Shown here: one piece after another, positions 31,797 through 39,697 of the stretch
How the letters are laid out: every line of letters begins with the position of its first letter
How positions within the stretch are numbered: the first letter of the stretch is position 1
DNA from: Dehalococcoidia bacterium
GTDB taxonomy: Bacteria > Chloroflexota > Dehalococcoidia > JACQUA01
Assembly (NCBI GenBank): GCA_030689845.1
Contig: JAUYHV010000189.1
Location: 1 to 39,697, forward strand
Direction: 5' to 3'
DNA length: 39,697 bases
Position numbers and translations under genes: made by a program
The notes under the pieces: model-generated
What the model was told of the DNA's origin: nothing
What the model saw: the letters and a program-made list of their open reading frames with translations, nothing else
The model's database searches: none

Positions 31797-32852
31797 TCAA
31801 TTTTCGGAGAGGCTTTTTTTCAGGTGATCAATAACCTTTACCGGCATGGGGTCGCATTTATTCAATAATGCCATATAATAGCTGACATAATCTCCCAACA
31901 GCACCAGGAACATCATCTGGCTGAGGAGTTCTTTGCCTTCGGTATCGACGAACTCATGGTGAATTTTTGCCTTGTCGAGGATTCCTGCGGTGATATGATA
32001 ACGTTTTAAAATCCTCGGGTGAAGGCGGGAACTGCGTAATAAAAGAACACTAAAGATAGGGAGCAGTTCACCGGGGAACTCGTAACCAACAGCGGCGTTA
32101 TGGTTTAATTCGGGAAATATTTCATAAAAAGCCCAGGCTTTACTATTTTCGTTAATCTGGGTTTTCCAGCGGTGGGCCACCCCCGATAGAAACCCGGCCC
32201 CATACAATACCGTCAGGCGGCCTTGTAATCTCAAGGCCAGTTGCTTGGCCCTGTTCTGATGAACAGGCACCGTTTCCGAAATCCGGCTGGAAAGGGATTC
32301 CATGACTTTTTTCGCTTCGCTTAACGTTTCGGTTAAGTCCGCAATAAGCCCAACTTTGTGCAAAACCGCCAGGGTAGGCATCAGGCTGTATGCGAGGGCT
32401 GCCCTGGGCGGGGCTTTGTATTTAATGGTGAAAACCGGTTTGCCGTGACGCTCTGCAAGCTCTTTCACCCTGCCTCCCGTAGTCAGGGCGATGCTTTTCG
32501 CAGGGGAATCCAGGGCCACAGAGAAGGAGTCCAGGGTTTCTTCTGTTTCACCTGAGTAGCTCGAGGCTATCACAAGCGTTTTTTCATCGAGAGGATACGG
32601 CATTCCGTAGTCCCGGTGGACCGCTGTAAATGCTTTTTCGGTTACAAGGCTCTGAGCCAGTTCCCCACCTATGGCGGAACCACCCATACCCAGGATTATG
32701 ACCCTGTTAAGATTTGAATAATCCCCGGGGAGGGTAATATTCATGGCTTCACGCCATGCTGATTCACATTTTTCAGGCAGTTCGTGAAGGTGGGCAAGCA
32801 TATTGGATGGGTCGAGTTTATTATAATTTTGGATATCGTCGAGTATGTGCAC
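31797..32852 (-). CDS. Bifunctional phosphoglucose/phosphomannose isomerase
   Basis: Two sugar-isomerase (SIS) domains form an enzyme that interconverts glucose 6-phosphate, mannose 6-phosphate and fructose 6-phosphate. GMGGSAIGGELA and ASSYSGETEETLDSF are the phosphate-binding loops of the first domain; NENSKAWAFYEIFPELNHN contains the catalytic Glu/His region. The longest frame begins at 32972 inside the mutase gene. The GTG at 32852 has AGGGG upstream, lies two bases after the mutase stop and gives 351 residues, the family's usual length. Such bifunctional enzymes occur in archaea and some bacteria, including Chloroflexota. Confidence 0.92.
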   Translation of the reverse strand: MHILDDIQNYNKLDPSNMLAHLHELPEKCESAWREAMNITLPGDYSNLNRVIILGMGGSAIGGELAQSLVTEKAFTAVHRDYGMPYPLDEKTLVIASSYSGETEETLDSFSVALDSPAKSIALTTGGRVKELAERHGKPVFTIKYKAPPRAALAYSLMPTLAVLHKVGLIADLTETLSEAKKVMESLSSRISETVPVHQNRAKQLALRLQGRLTVLYGAGFLSGVAHRWKTQINENSKAWAFYEIFPELNHNAAVGYEFPGELLPIFSVLLLRSSRLHPRILKRYHITAGILDKAKIHHEFVDTEGKELLSQMMFLVLLGDYVSYYMALLNKCDPMPVKVIDHLKKSLSEN

Positions 32853-32854
32853 GG

Positions 32855-34282
32855 TTATACCCCTGCTATTTTCTTTCCTGCGGCAACCAGGTTTTCGGCA
32901 TCCCCGGGACTTCCCGCCTCGCTGTATATTCGAAGCAGGGGTTCGGTGCCGGAAAAGCGTATGAGGAGCCACGACCCGCCGGACAGGATAAACTTGAAAC
33001 CGTCCCTGGTATCGGTTTTCTCCACTTTTTTACCGTCTATACTTAACGGATGTTCCGACGAAACTTTATTAATAATCTTGTCTCTTTCGCCGGGAGTAAA
33101 GCTGACGTCGCTTCTTATGTAGTGATGGGGCCCTACTTTGTCATATAGGAATTTCAATAGCTCCGACGGAGATTTTTTAGTTTTTACCATAAAGTCCAGG
33201 AAGTAGATCCCGGCGAGGGTGCCGTCTCTTTCGGGGACATGCCCGCGAAAACCGTAGCCACCGCTTTCTTCTCCGCCAATCAGGGCGTTTTCACTGATCA
33301 TCAGGGGAGCGATATATTTAAATCCAACTGGTGTTTCCAGCACCGGCACGGAGTAAAGTTCCCCGAGGCGGTCCAGCATGCTGGTAGAGGTTAAAGTCTT
33401 AACTATGGCACCTCTCTTTTTAAGTGCGTCAAGGAAATAAAGAGCCAGCAGGGCATATACCTGTAATGTGGTTAAGAACTCACCGTTCTCATCTATGACT
33501 CCCAGGCGGTCTCCGTCCCCGTCGGTGGCAATGCCGACACTGGCCTTGCTTTCAACTACGGCCTTTCTCAGGGCGGCGAGGTTCTTTGCAATAGGTTCCG
33601 GCTGGGCCATGCCCGGGAATGCGGGGTTCCGGTGGTTGTTTATCTCTATCAGTTCAATGGCACCACCGCCAAGAAAGGAACTGAATGAGCCGGCCGAGGC
33701 GCCAAACATGTAATCGACTGCTACTTTCAACCTGGCTTTTTTTATTGCCTCGAGGTCAACTAATTTGCCTATGTGCCCTGCATAGACAGGCGCCAGGTCG
33801 ACGTATTCTACGGCCCCCGATTTAACCGCCTGAGAAATGGGTGATACCCGGACAGCGCCGGCAGCAAGGATTTCAGGTATTTCCTTTTCCATCTGGTCCG
33901 TTGTTTCCTGGGGAGCGCTGGTGCCGTCGGAGGTTTTAAATTTCATTCCGCTCCATTTGGCGGGATTGTGGCTGGCCGTAATTATAATGCCTCCGGTTGT
34001 TTTCAGGGCTGTAATGCCATAGCTGAGAACGGGAGTCGGGCTTGCGGTGGAACACAGGTAAACTTTTATCCCATTGCCGGCCATAACTTCCGCAGCACAG
34101 GCAGCAAAGTCCTCGGAGGCGAAACGGGTGTCGTATCCGATAAGGATAGACTTAGCTGGCAGGTCGGCCCGGTTGAGATAGTTAGCTATGCTCTGGGTAC
34201 ATGCCCGGACGTTGGAGAATGTAAAATCGTCGGCGATAATAGCCCGCCAACCGTCCGTTCCGAATATTATTTTGTCAGCCAT
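32855..34282 (-). CDS. Phosphoglucomutase/phosphomannomutase (alpha-D-phosphohexomutase)
   Basis: The enzyme moves phosphate between C1 and C6 of glucose or mannose. The active serine is S104 in TASHNP, the metal-binding loop is DGDGDRLGV, the sugar-binding loop is GGEESGGYGF and the C-terminal phosphate-binding loop is RFSGTEPLLRIYSEA. At 475 residues it is normal for the family. Working with the next gene, it would supply glucose 1-phosphate or mannose 1-phosphate for sugar nucleotides. ATG at 34282 lies 24 bases after metK; the stop is two bases before the isomerase. Confidence 0.94.
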   Translation of the reverse strand: MADKIIFGTDGWRAIIADDFTFSNVRACTQSIANYLNRADLPAKSILIGYDTRFASEDFAACAAEVMAGNGIKVYLCSTASPTPVLSYGITALKTTGGIIITASHNPAKWSGMKFKTSDGTSAPQETTDQMEKEIPEILAAGAVRVSPISQAVKSGAVEYVDLAPVYAGHIGKLVDLEAIKKARLKVAVDYMFGASAGSFSSFLGGGAIELIEINNHRNPAFPGMAQPEPIAKNLAALRKAVVESKASVGIATDGDGDRLGVIDENGEFLTTLQVYALLALYFLDALKKRGAIVKTLTSTSMLDRLGELYSVPVLETPVGFKYIAPLMISENALIGGEESGGYGFRGHVPERDGTLAGIYFLDFMVKTKKSPSELLKFLYDKVGPHHYIRSDVSFTPGERDKIINKVSSEHPLSIDGKKVEKTDTRDGFKFILSGGSWLLIRFSGTEPLLRIYSEAGSPGDAENLVAAGKKIAGV

Positions 34283-34306
34283 AAATCTTCCGGTAGATAC
34301 CTTTGG

Positions 34307-35521
34307 TTATTTCAAACCTGCTTCGCTTTTCAGCAGGGATACTTTATCTGTATTTTCCCACGGGGCTTCGATATCATCTCGACCGAAATGTCCGTATGCT
34401 GCGGTGGCAAGGTAAAGCGGGCGGCTTAATTTAAGGTCGCGGATGATTGCGCCCGGGCGCAGGTCGAAGTGTTTTTTTATCAAATCCAGTATAGCCTGCT
34501 CCGGGACGCGGTTGGTGCCGAAGGTCTCGATGGAAATAGAAATGGGGTGAGAAACACCGATAGCATAGGATAATTGTATTTCGAAACGGTCGGCGAGCCC
34601 TGCCGCTACCACGTTTTTGGCCACGTAGCGGGCAGCATAAGCGCCGGAACGGTCTACTTTGGTCGGGTCTTTGCCGGAGAAGCAGCCTCCCCCCACCCTG
34701 GCGGTTCCCCCGTAGCTGTCAACGATGATTTTCCGTCCGGTCACGCCGGCATCTGCGACGGGACCTCCGACGACGAACTTCCCTGTAGGGTTTACCAGGA
34801 AACGGGTTTTGCTGTCCATTAAGTCTTTGGGGACTATGTTTTTTATTACATGCTCGATAATATCTTTTTCAATCGTGTCGTGGCTGACTTCAGGATTGTG
34901 TTGGGCTCCGATGACAACTGCGTCTACTCTCTTTGGCTTCCCATGGGAATATTCTATTGTGACCTGGGATTTCCCGTCGGGACGAAGGTATTTCAAAATA
35001 TTGTTTTTCCGGACGAAGGCCAGCCTTTTGGCCAGCCTGTGGGCCAGGGATATGGGCATCGGCATCAGTTCCGGAGTTTCCGTACAGGCGAAACCAAACA
35101 TCATGCCCTGGTCTCCGGCGCCAATGAGGTCCAGTTCGCTGTCCGTCAGACTATTTTGCCTTGCTTCCAGCGATTTGCTGACACCCATGTCAATATCCGG
35201 CGACTGCTCTTTAATGGTAACCAGTACTCCGCAGGACTGGTAGTCAAATCCGTATTCGGGATAAACATATCCGGTTTGCTTTAATACTTTTCGTACTATT
35301 TCAGGAATATCGACATAGGTTGTGGTGGTAATTTCGCCCATCACTATAACCAGGCCGGTGGAGGTGGCGGTTTCACAGGCTACCCTGGCGATGGGATCAT
35401 CTTTGATAATAGCGTCCAGGACTGCGTCGGAAATTTGGTCGCACAGCTTATCCGGGTGCCCCTCCGTAACAGATTCGGACGTGAAAAGATATGATGGTGA
35501 TTCCAGGAATGAAAGTGACAT
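34307..35521 (-). CDS. metK: S-adenosylmethionine synthetase
   Basis: MetK joins methionine and ATP to make S-adenosylmethionine. The signature segments GHPDKLCDQISDAVLDAI, GAGDQGMMFGFAC and GGGCFSGKDPTKVDRSGAYAARY (in parts) are complete. The length of 404 residues is typical of the bacterial enzyme. The ATG at 35521 is preceded by AAGGGGGA. It follows ahcY by 24 bases. No S-box or SAM-II/III riboswitch is seen in that short gap, so control must come from further upstream. Confidence 0.98.
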   Translation of the reverse strand: MSLSFLESPSYLFTSESVTEGHPDKLCDQISDAVLDAIIKDDPIARVACETATSTGLVIVMGEITTTTYVDIPEIVRKVLKQTGYVYPEYGFDYQSCGVLVTIKEQSPDIDMGVSKSLEARQNSLTDSELDLIGAGDQGMMFGFACTETPELMPMPISLAHRLAKRLAFVRKNNILKYLRPDGKSQVTIEYSHGKPKRVDAVVIGAQHNPEVSHDTIEKDIIEHVIKNIVPKDLMDSKTRFLVNPTGKFVVGGPVADAGVTGRKIIVDSYGGTARVGGGCFSGKDPTKVDRSGAYAARYVAKNVVAAGLADRFEIQLSYAIGVSHPISISIETFGTNRVPEQAILDLIKKHFDLRPGAIIRDLKLSRPLYLATAAYGHFGRDDIEAPWENTDKVSLLKSEAGLK

Positions 35522-35545
35522 TTATCCCCCTTATCAGGATTATAT

Positions 35546-36805
35546 TTAGGTCCCTTGTTCCCAGCTGTCCAGATAATTGGTCTGCTGGGGGGTTAATTTA
35601 TCGATGGTTATTCCCATGGAAAACAATTTCAGGCGTCCTATCTCCCTGTCAATGTCTTCGGGAACAGCAAAAACCCCTGGTTCAAGCTTTCCCTTATTTT
35701 TTACAAGGTATTCCGCACACAGCGCCTGGTTCGCGAAGCTCATGTCCATAACGCTGGGGGGGTGTCCTTCGGCAGCGGCCAGGTTAATCAAACGCCCTTC
35801 ACCTAATAAGTAAAGCTGACGGCCGCTGGAAAGGGTAAATTCTTCAACAAAAGGCCTAATTTGCCGTCTTGATTTAGAAATTTTTTCCAGGGCCTGTATG
35901 TTTATTTCCACGTTGAAGTGACCGCTGTTGGCGATGATGGCTCCGTCGTGCATTTTTAAAAAATGCTGCTCGTCGATGACGCTGATATCACCGGTAACGG
36001 TAATAAAAATATCACCGATGGGCGAGGCTTGCTCCAGTGGCATAACCTCATAACCGTCCATGTTCGCTTCAAGGGCCCTAATCGGGTCTACTTCGGTCAC
36101 TATGACATGGGAACCAAGCCCCCTGGCCCTTAAGGCGACTCCTCTGCCGCACCAGCCGTAACCGCTGACAACCACTTTTTTGCCGGCCCAGAGGATATTC
36201 GTCGCCCGGGTGATGCCGTCAATGGTGCTCTGACCGGTGCCGTAGCGGTTATCGAAGAAATGCTTGGTTTGGGCGTCGTTTACCGCCATTACAGGGTAAT
36301 TCAGCTTACCTTCCTTTGCCATGCTCCTGAGCCTGATGACCCCTGTGGTAGTCTCTTCCGTCCCTCCGGTTACCCCGGAAAGAAGGTCTCTCCGTTCCGT
36401 ATGGAGTGTGCTGACCAGGTCCGCGCCGTCGTCCATCGTTATCCCGGGTTTGTGGTTCAGGGCTGCCATGATGTGCCCGTAATATGTATTTTTATCCTCT
36501 CCCTTTATGGCAAAAGTGGGAATGCCGTATTCATGGACCAAGGCTGCCGCCACTTCGTCCTGGGTGCTGAGGGGGTTGGAGGCACACAGGACCAGGTCTG
36601 CACCGCCTTTTTGCAGTGCCAGCGCCAGGTTAGCTGTTTCACTGGTAATATGAAGACATCCGGCAAGCCGGAGCCCTTTTAACGGCTTTTCCTTTTCGAA
36701 ACGCTGTCCTATAAGTTCAAGAACAGGCATCTCGCGGGAAGCCCATTCCATTTTCAGTTTACCGGCCGGTGCCAGCGTAGCGTCTTTTATGTCTGCCAGG
36801 TTCAT
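35546..36805 (-). CDS. ahcY: S-adenosylhomocysteine hydrolase
   Basis: AhcY splits S-adenosylhomocysteine into homocysteine and adenosine, removing the product inhibitor of methyltransferases. The MDDGADLVSTLH segment, GTGQSTIDGITRATN and the NAD-binding GYGWCGRGVALRARGLG loop with a following VTEVDP are diagnostic. The 419-residue form lacks the 40-residue insertion found in plant and protist enzymes. The ATG at 36805 has AAAGGAAAT upstream. With metK next door and a PfkB kinase two genes upstream, it fits a complete methyl-cycle operon. Confidence 0.97.
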   Translation of the reverse strand: MNLADIKDATLAPAGKLKMEWASREMPVLELIGQRFEKEKPLKGLRLAGCLHITSETANLALALQKGGADLVLCASNPLSTQDEVAAALVHEYGIPTFAIKGEDKNTYYGHIMAALNHKPGITMDDGADLVSTLHTERRDLLSGVTGGTEETTTGVIRLRSMAKEGKLNYPVMAVNDAQTKHFFDNRYGTGQSTIDGITRATNILWAGKKVVVSGYGWCGRGVALRARGLGSHVIVTEVDPIRALEANMDGYEVMPLEQASPIGDIFITVTGDISVIDEQHFLKMHDGAIIANSGHFNVEINIQALEKISKSRRQIRPFVEEFTLSSGRQLYLLGEGRLINLAAAEGHPPSVMDMSFANQALCAEYLVKNKGKLEPGVFAVPEDIDREIGRLKLFSMGITIDKLTPQQTNYLDSWEQGT

Positions 36806-36842
36806 AATTTCCTTTTCTATATTTAACTTTATTTTATCTTAA

Positions 36843-36868
36843 CGGGCAGGCTGTTGTATACAGCCCCG
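36843..36868 (-). promoter_or_regulatory. Bulged hairpin between the MFS gene and ahcY
   Basis: GGCTGT and ACAGCC pair around a 5-base loop, with an outer CGG/CCG after a bulge. There is no T-run on either strand, so termination is doubtful. The sequence does not match the SAH-riboswitch core. It may be a processing or regulatory site. Confidence 0.3.
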
Positions 36869-36889
36869 GTTAAACGCGGGTGTATCGCA

Positions 36890-38140
36890 CTAATTCAATC
36901 GCCTCACCCCGGGAAGAGCCAGCATTGAAATCAACGGAATTAAAAAGCAAACCACCCCGAGGTAGGTCACAGCCATGGGGACGCCGGTTGTTTCTGCCAT
37001 GGCCCCGAATATCAGTCCCAGCGCCGGACCCAGGCCGAAAGATATCTCTCTCAGGCTCATTACCCGTCCCCTCATCTCGTCAGGGATGATAGTCTGGATA
37101 AGGGTGGTGCTCAGGGTAAGGAAAGCCGTACCCATACCGCCCAGGACGAATAACATGAACAAGGAGAAGATAAAAGACGAGTTAATACCGAAAATAAATA
37201 AAGCCAGGCCGATTATCATCCCGGAGCCAAAAAGGAGCCTGCCCTTGTGGATATCGCTGCCAAGAGAAGCAAGGACGACCATGGCAGACACGGACCCTAA
37301 CCCCGGCGCTGCCTGCAGATATCCGTAGCCCACTGCCCCGACGTGAAAAATATCCACAGCGTATATTGGCAAAAAACCTGTATAAGTCTGGTTTGCGAAC
37401 TGGGGAAGAAGGTAAAGGACTACCAGCGCCAGCACAATCCCGTAACCGGAGACGTATCTGAACCCCTCAACGAGATTCTTCCACGGATTTCCTTTCCTTA
37501 CACCCGTTGGGGTTGCAGGCATATTGACCTGCAACAACCAAACGATGGCCAGGAGCGCTCCGAAAGTCCTGATAAAAAAAACAGGGGCTACTCCTGCCAC
37601 GGCGATTACTACGCCTGCTATGGGCATGCCGATCACGCGGGCTGCCATAACGGATGCGGAGTCAAGGGATATAGCATTTAAAAGGTGTTCTCCCTTTACC
37701 AGGTTGGGAATCATGGAAGCTCTTGCAGGATGGTTAAAGCTGGTTATGACGCCCGTTAATATTGCCATCAGGATAATATGCCATAAGACCACGGCACCCG
37801 TAAATACCAGGATGCCGAGAATGCTTGATTGTAAACCGAAGGCCACGAGTGTAATAACCAGTAAGTTTCTCCGGTTCATCCTGTCGGTGACGACGCCTCC
37901 AATGGCGGAAAAAATAACCATGGGTATGAACCGCAGGGCGACGACCAGAGTTAAAATGAAAGGTGAGCCTGAAATCTGTCTTACCAGCCACAGCAGAGCG
38001 GCTATCTCCATGAACTCACCGATATGTTCTGTGCAGGAGCCCAGCCAGACCCAGCGGAAGTCCTTATAACGGACAGAGGAAAAAGTACGGCGCCATATGC
38101 GCAATCCGGGTTTAGTGCCCTGTTCCGGGGTCTTTGTCAA
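36890..38140 (-). CDS. Major facilitator superfamily transporter (probable exporter)
   Basis: A polytopic membrane protein of 416 residues with about 12 hydrophobic helices in two halves and the MFS motif A-like loop GGVVTDRMNRR after the second helix. Its closest-looking relatives are MFS_3/enterobactin-exporter-type efflux proteins with unknown substrates. It starts with TTG at 38140, preceded by AAAGGGG. It lies in the reverse operon between the PfkB kinase and ahcY, with 113 and 84 bases of spacing, so its link to the methyl cycle is only positional. The C-terminal residues are basic. Confidence 0.88.
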   Translation of the reverse strand: MTKTPEQGTKPGLRIWRRTFSSVRYKDFRWVWLGSCTEHIGEFMEIAALLWLVRQISGSPFILTLVVALRFIPMVIFSAIGGVVTDRMNRRNLLVITLVAFGLQSSILGILVFTGAVVLWHIILMAILTGVITSFNHPARASMIPNLVKGEHLLNAISLDSASVMAARVIGMPIAGVVIAVAGVAPVFFIRTFGALLAIVWLLQVNMPATPTGVRKGNPWKNLVEGFRYVSGYGIVLALVVLYLLPQFANQTYTGFLPIYAVDIFHVGAVGYGYLQAAPGLGSVSAMVVLASLGSDIHKGRLLFGSGMIIGLALFIFGINSSFIFSLFMLFVLGGMGTAFLTLSTTLIQTIIPDEMRGRVMSLREISFGLGPALGLIFGAMAETTGVPMAVTYLGVVCFLIPLISMLALPGVRRLN

Positions 38141-38253
38141 TCTCTTTTATCCCCTTTTTTCTCCCCTGGTCCCTGGCGGTTCGTGAAAATCTTCAATATT
38201 TCACCCTGTGTTCACCATTTAAAAAAAATGCCTTTTTTGACTTATATAGCAGG

Positions 38254-39165
38254 TCAAAGCCTCTCCTGGAATTCCCTCATAGTAAAAAAATATTCCTGTG
38301 TGCCGTAGTTTTCCACCGCGAAAGAGGCACAAACGCTTCCCATCTTGGCGCTCTCGGCCACGCTTTTGCCCTGGGTCAGTCCCTTGATCAGACCAGCCCT
38401 ATAAGCGTCTCCGGCGCCAGTCGGATCGACTGTTTTTCTGGGCTTGACGGCAGGAATATTGACCTGGCAATCTTTGGCGGTAACAATTGAGCCGTGCTCT
38501 CCCAGAGTTGTTATTAGGGCGCCGGTCCGTTCCAAAAGGCCCCTTTTATCCAGGCCAGTTTTGCAGGTGATCAGTTCCAGTTCGTAGTCGTTGGATATTA
38601 ATATATCCGAGCCTTCGATACATCGGGTGAGGTTCTGTCCTTCCCACATGGGAAGGGATTGCCCCGGGTCAAAAATATAGGGGATTCCCCAGGACTTACA
38701 CTCCGAGGAGTAGCTCATCATGTCTTCGAGGTTACCCGGGGAGATGATAACGATGCTTTCCCCGGAATTTGTTTTCTCAAAATTGAAGGAAGACGGATAT
38801 TTCATAGCTCCGGGATTGAAACCTGTTATCTGGTTATCCGCCTGGTCGGTTGTGATATAAGCGCAGGCAGTTAACTCCTGTTCGATAATGGTTATACCGT
38901 CGCAGCTAATGTTATTTTTCTTGAGCCAATCGAAATATTGATGATAATCTTTGCCGATGGCAGCAACGATTACGGGTTTTTCACCTAACAGGGAAAGGGC
39001 ATAAGCGATGTTGCCGGCCGTGCCGCCGAACTTCTCCCTCAAGCTGTTAACGGTAAAACTGACATTCAGGACGTGGATTTTCTCCGGCAGGATATGGTCA
39101 CTGAAACGACCTGGAAAGTCCATAATCCTGTCGTAGGCCATGGAGCCGGAAACAACTATATTCAT
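38254..39165 (-). CDS. PfkB-family carbohydrate/nucleoside kinase (possible adenosine kinase)
   Basis: A ribokinase-like kinase of 303 residues. It has the early GSMAYDRIMDFPG region with the substrate-binding Asp, GGTAGNIAYALSLLG as PfkB motif 1, and DPTGAGDAYRAG as motif 2 with the catalytic Asp. Members phosphorylate ribose, fructose, nucleosides or related alcohols. Its place near ahcY suggests recapture of adenosine as AMP, which would pull the AhcY reaction forward; this is inference. Start ATG at 39165 has no strong ribosome-binding site. A 253-base non-coding spacer precedes it. Confidence 0.9.
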   Translation of the reverse strand: MNIVVSGSMAYDRIMDFPGRFSDHILPEKIHVLNVSFTVNSLREKFGGTAGNIAYALSLLGEKPVIVAAIGKDYHQYFDWLKKNNISCDGITIIEQELTACAYITTDQADNQITGFNPGAMKYPSSFNFEKTNSGESIVIISPGNLEDMMSYSSECKSWGIPYIFDPGQSLPMWEGQNLTRCIEGSDILISNDYELELITCKTGLDKRGLLERTGALITTLGEHGSIVTAKDCQVNIPAVKPRKTVDPTGAGDAYRAGLIKGLTQGKSVAESAKMGSVCASFAVENYGTQEYFFTMREFQERL

Positions 39166-39418
39166 TGGAATGTTAATACCCGAGGATTGATATTCAGCCC
39201 TCCAACCATTCGATTATTTTGCTTTTTTATCAACCCAACCGTAGTTTATCAAAACAAACGCAGGGATGCCTGACGTATTAATGCCGGCCAAACTGCCGCA
39301 ACGAACCTCCATGGCTGTTTATGAAGGAAGCCCTGGGTTAGCTAAGACGAATAATACCACCGGTTTGAAATCCTGCAGCCCGGCTTCTGGCAGAGGCGGC
39401 AGGTTCCATTGAAAAACG
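39166..39418. other. Spacer before the PfkB kinase, no gene found
   Basis: I see no supported gene or RNA in these 253 bases. On the reverse strand there is a possible CCTGC/GCAGG stem just after the repeat-tail gene, without a T-run, and only weak -35/-10 candidates before the kinase. The start of the reverse operon's transcript is therefore unclear. Confidence 0.5.
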
Positions 39419-39697
39419 TTACTTGCTCTTGGGTTCCTTGGGAGAAGCCGAGCTCTTTTTCCCGGGTTTTGGCGCTTTAACCGAAGAAGCTGCGGTCTTT
39501 TTCACAGGTTTTGGAGCTTCGGCTGGAGAAGCTTCGGTCTTGTTCTCAGGTTTTGGAGCTTCGACTGGAGAAGCCGTGCTCTTTTTCTCAGGTTTTGGAG
39601 CTTCGACATGAGGAGCCGTGCTCTTTTTCTCGGGTTTTAGCGCTTCAACGTGAGGAGTTGCGCTCTTTTTCTCGGGCTTTGGCGCTTCAACATGAGG
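39419..39697 (-). CDS. C-terminal part of a protein with a Pro/Lys/Glu/Ala repeat tail
   Basis: The reverse strand is open from the right edge to a TAA at 39419-39421, giving the last 92 residues of a longer protein. The visible part is six 14-residue repeats with the pattern PHVEAPKPEKKSTA, then SPKEPKSK. The repeats are regular near the edge and diverge towards the C terminus, the usual sign of recent expansion upstream. The tail is unstructured and basic, like the extensions on some nucleic-acid-binding, ribosomal or envelope proteins. I cannot identify the folded domain, which lies outside the window. Confidence 0.75.
   Translation of the reverse strand, partial: PHVEAPKPEKKSATPHVEALKPEKKSTAPHVEAPKPEKKSTASPVEAPKPENKTEASPAEAPKPVKKTAASSVKAPKPGKKSSASPKEPKSK
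39446..39697 (-). repeat. Tandem 42-nt coding repeat, six copies in view
   Basis: Six in-frame 42-base units follow one another with no spacers and continue past the right edge. The first three units are nearly identical at protein level; units four to six diverge. The unit length is a multiple of three, so copy-number change keeps the frame. The array encodes the repeat tail of the gene at 39419-39697. Confidence 0.85.

Noticed and set aside
32853..32972. A 40-residue N-terminal extension on the phosphoglucose/phosphomannose isomerase
   Set aside because: It overlaps the mutase gene, is Arg/Gly-rich with no similarity to the family, and the GTG at 32852 has a good ribosome-binding site and gives the normal length.
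35522..36889. A SAM or SAH riboswitch controlling metK or ahcY
   Set aside because: The gaps upstream of metK (24 bases) and ahcY (84 bases) are short, and the hairpin before ahcY does not show the conserved cores of S-box, SAM-II/III or SAH riboswitches.
39423..39611. A forward open frame with a Phe/Gly/Ala repeat at the right edge
   Set aside because: It is the complement of the reverse-strand Pro/Lys repeat tail; repetitive complement strands stay open by chance, and there is no ribosome-binding site or known family.
39446..39697. The 42-base repeats as a possible CRISPR array
   Set aside because: The units are contiguous, have no unique spacers, diverge gradually and stay in one reading frame, so they are a coding tandem repeat.

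Overview
The window is a chromosomal segment built around one very long ribosomal-protein superoperon (about 9.8-30.6 kb), with reverse-strand operons on both sides. Several traits point to Chloroflexota, most likely a Dehalococcoidia-like anaerobe. Translation elongation factor Tu is absent between fusA and rpsJ. S12 carries the insertion seen in Gram-positive and related lineages. clpC lies beside an S1-type protein rather than in a ctsR-mcsA-mcsB operon. A bifunctional phosphoglucose/phosphomannose isomerase is grouped with metK and ahcY. Start codons are often TTG. The lineage is an inference; no 16S rRNA gene is present to prove it.

Layout. Bases 1-5.7 kb, reverse strand: an operon reads from a consensus promoter near 5.73 kb through an S1-domain protein and clpC, followed by a free-standing biotinyl-domain protein, radA and the first codons of larE, which runs off the edge. 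Bases 5.9-9.7 kb, forward strand: a small accessory cassette of a trehalose-phosphatase-like HAD enzyme, a B12-binding radical SAM protein, a DUF167 protein and an L-2-hydroxyglutarate oxidase-like flavoprotein. Bases 9.77-30.6 kb, forward strand: a strong promoter and structured leader, then rpsL-rpsG-fusA, the S10/spc block (rpsJ to secY), adk, map, infA, rpmJ, rpsM, rpsK, rpsD, rpoA, rplQ, truA, rplM and rpsI. This joins the str, S10, spc, alpha and L13-S9 groups in one uninterrupted direction.

Bases 30.6-39.7 kb, reverse strand: transcription runs from a protein with a 42-nt tandem-repeat tail (cut by the edge) through a PfkB-family kinase, an MFS exporter, ahcY, metK, a phosphohexomutase, phosphoglucose/phosphomannose isomerase and an acyl-CoA dehydrogenase, ending head-on against rpsI. 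MetK, AhcY and the PfkB kinase (possibly an adenosine kinase) would together make S-adenosylmethionine, hydrolyse S-adenosylhomocysteine and recapture adenosine. The mutase and isomerase would interconvert hexose phosphates for sugar-nucleotide or compatible-solute synthesis.

Most of the window is conserved housekeeping sequence and I see no convincing undescribed defence or mobile system. The more unusual signals are the 5.9-9.7 kb cassette, the promoter lying across the apparent start of the S1 gene, the structured leader of the superoperon, a structured adk-map spacer, the long acidic tail on S17 that overlaps rplN, and the 14-residue repeat tail at the right edge. Several gene starts were moved from the longest open frame to an internal start, on ribosome-binding-site and family-length grounds; these are noted in each entry.
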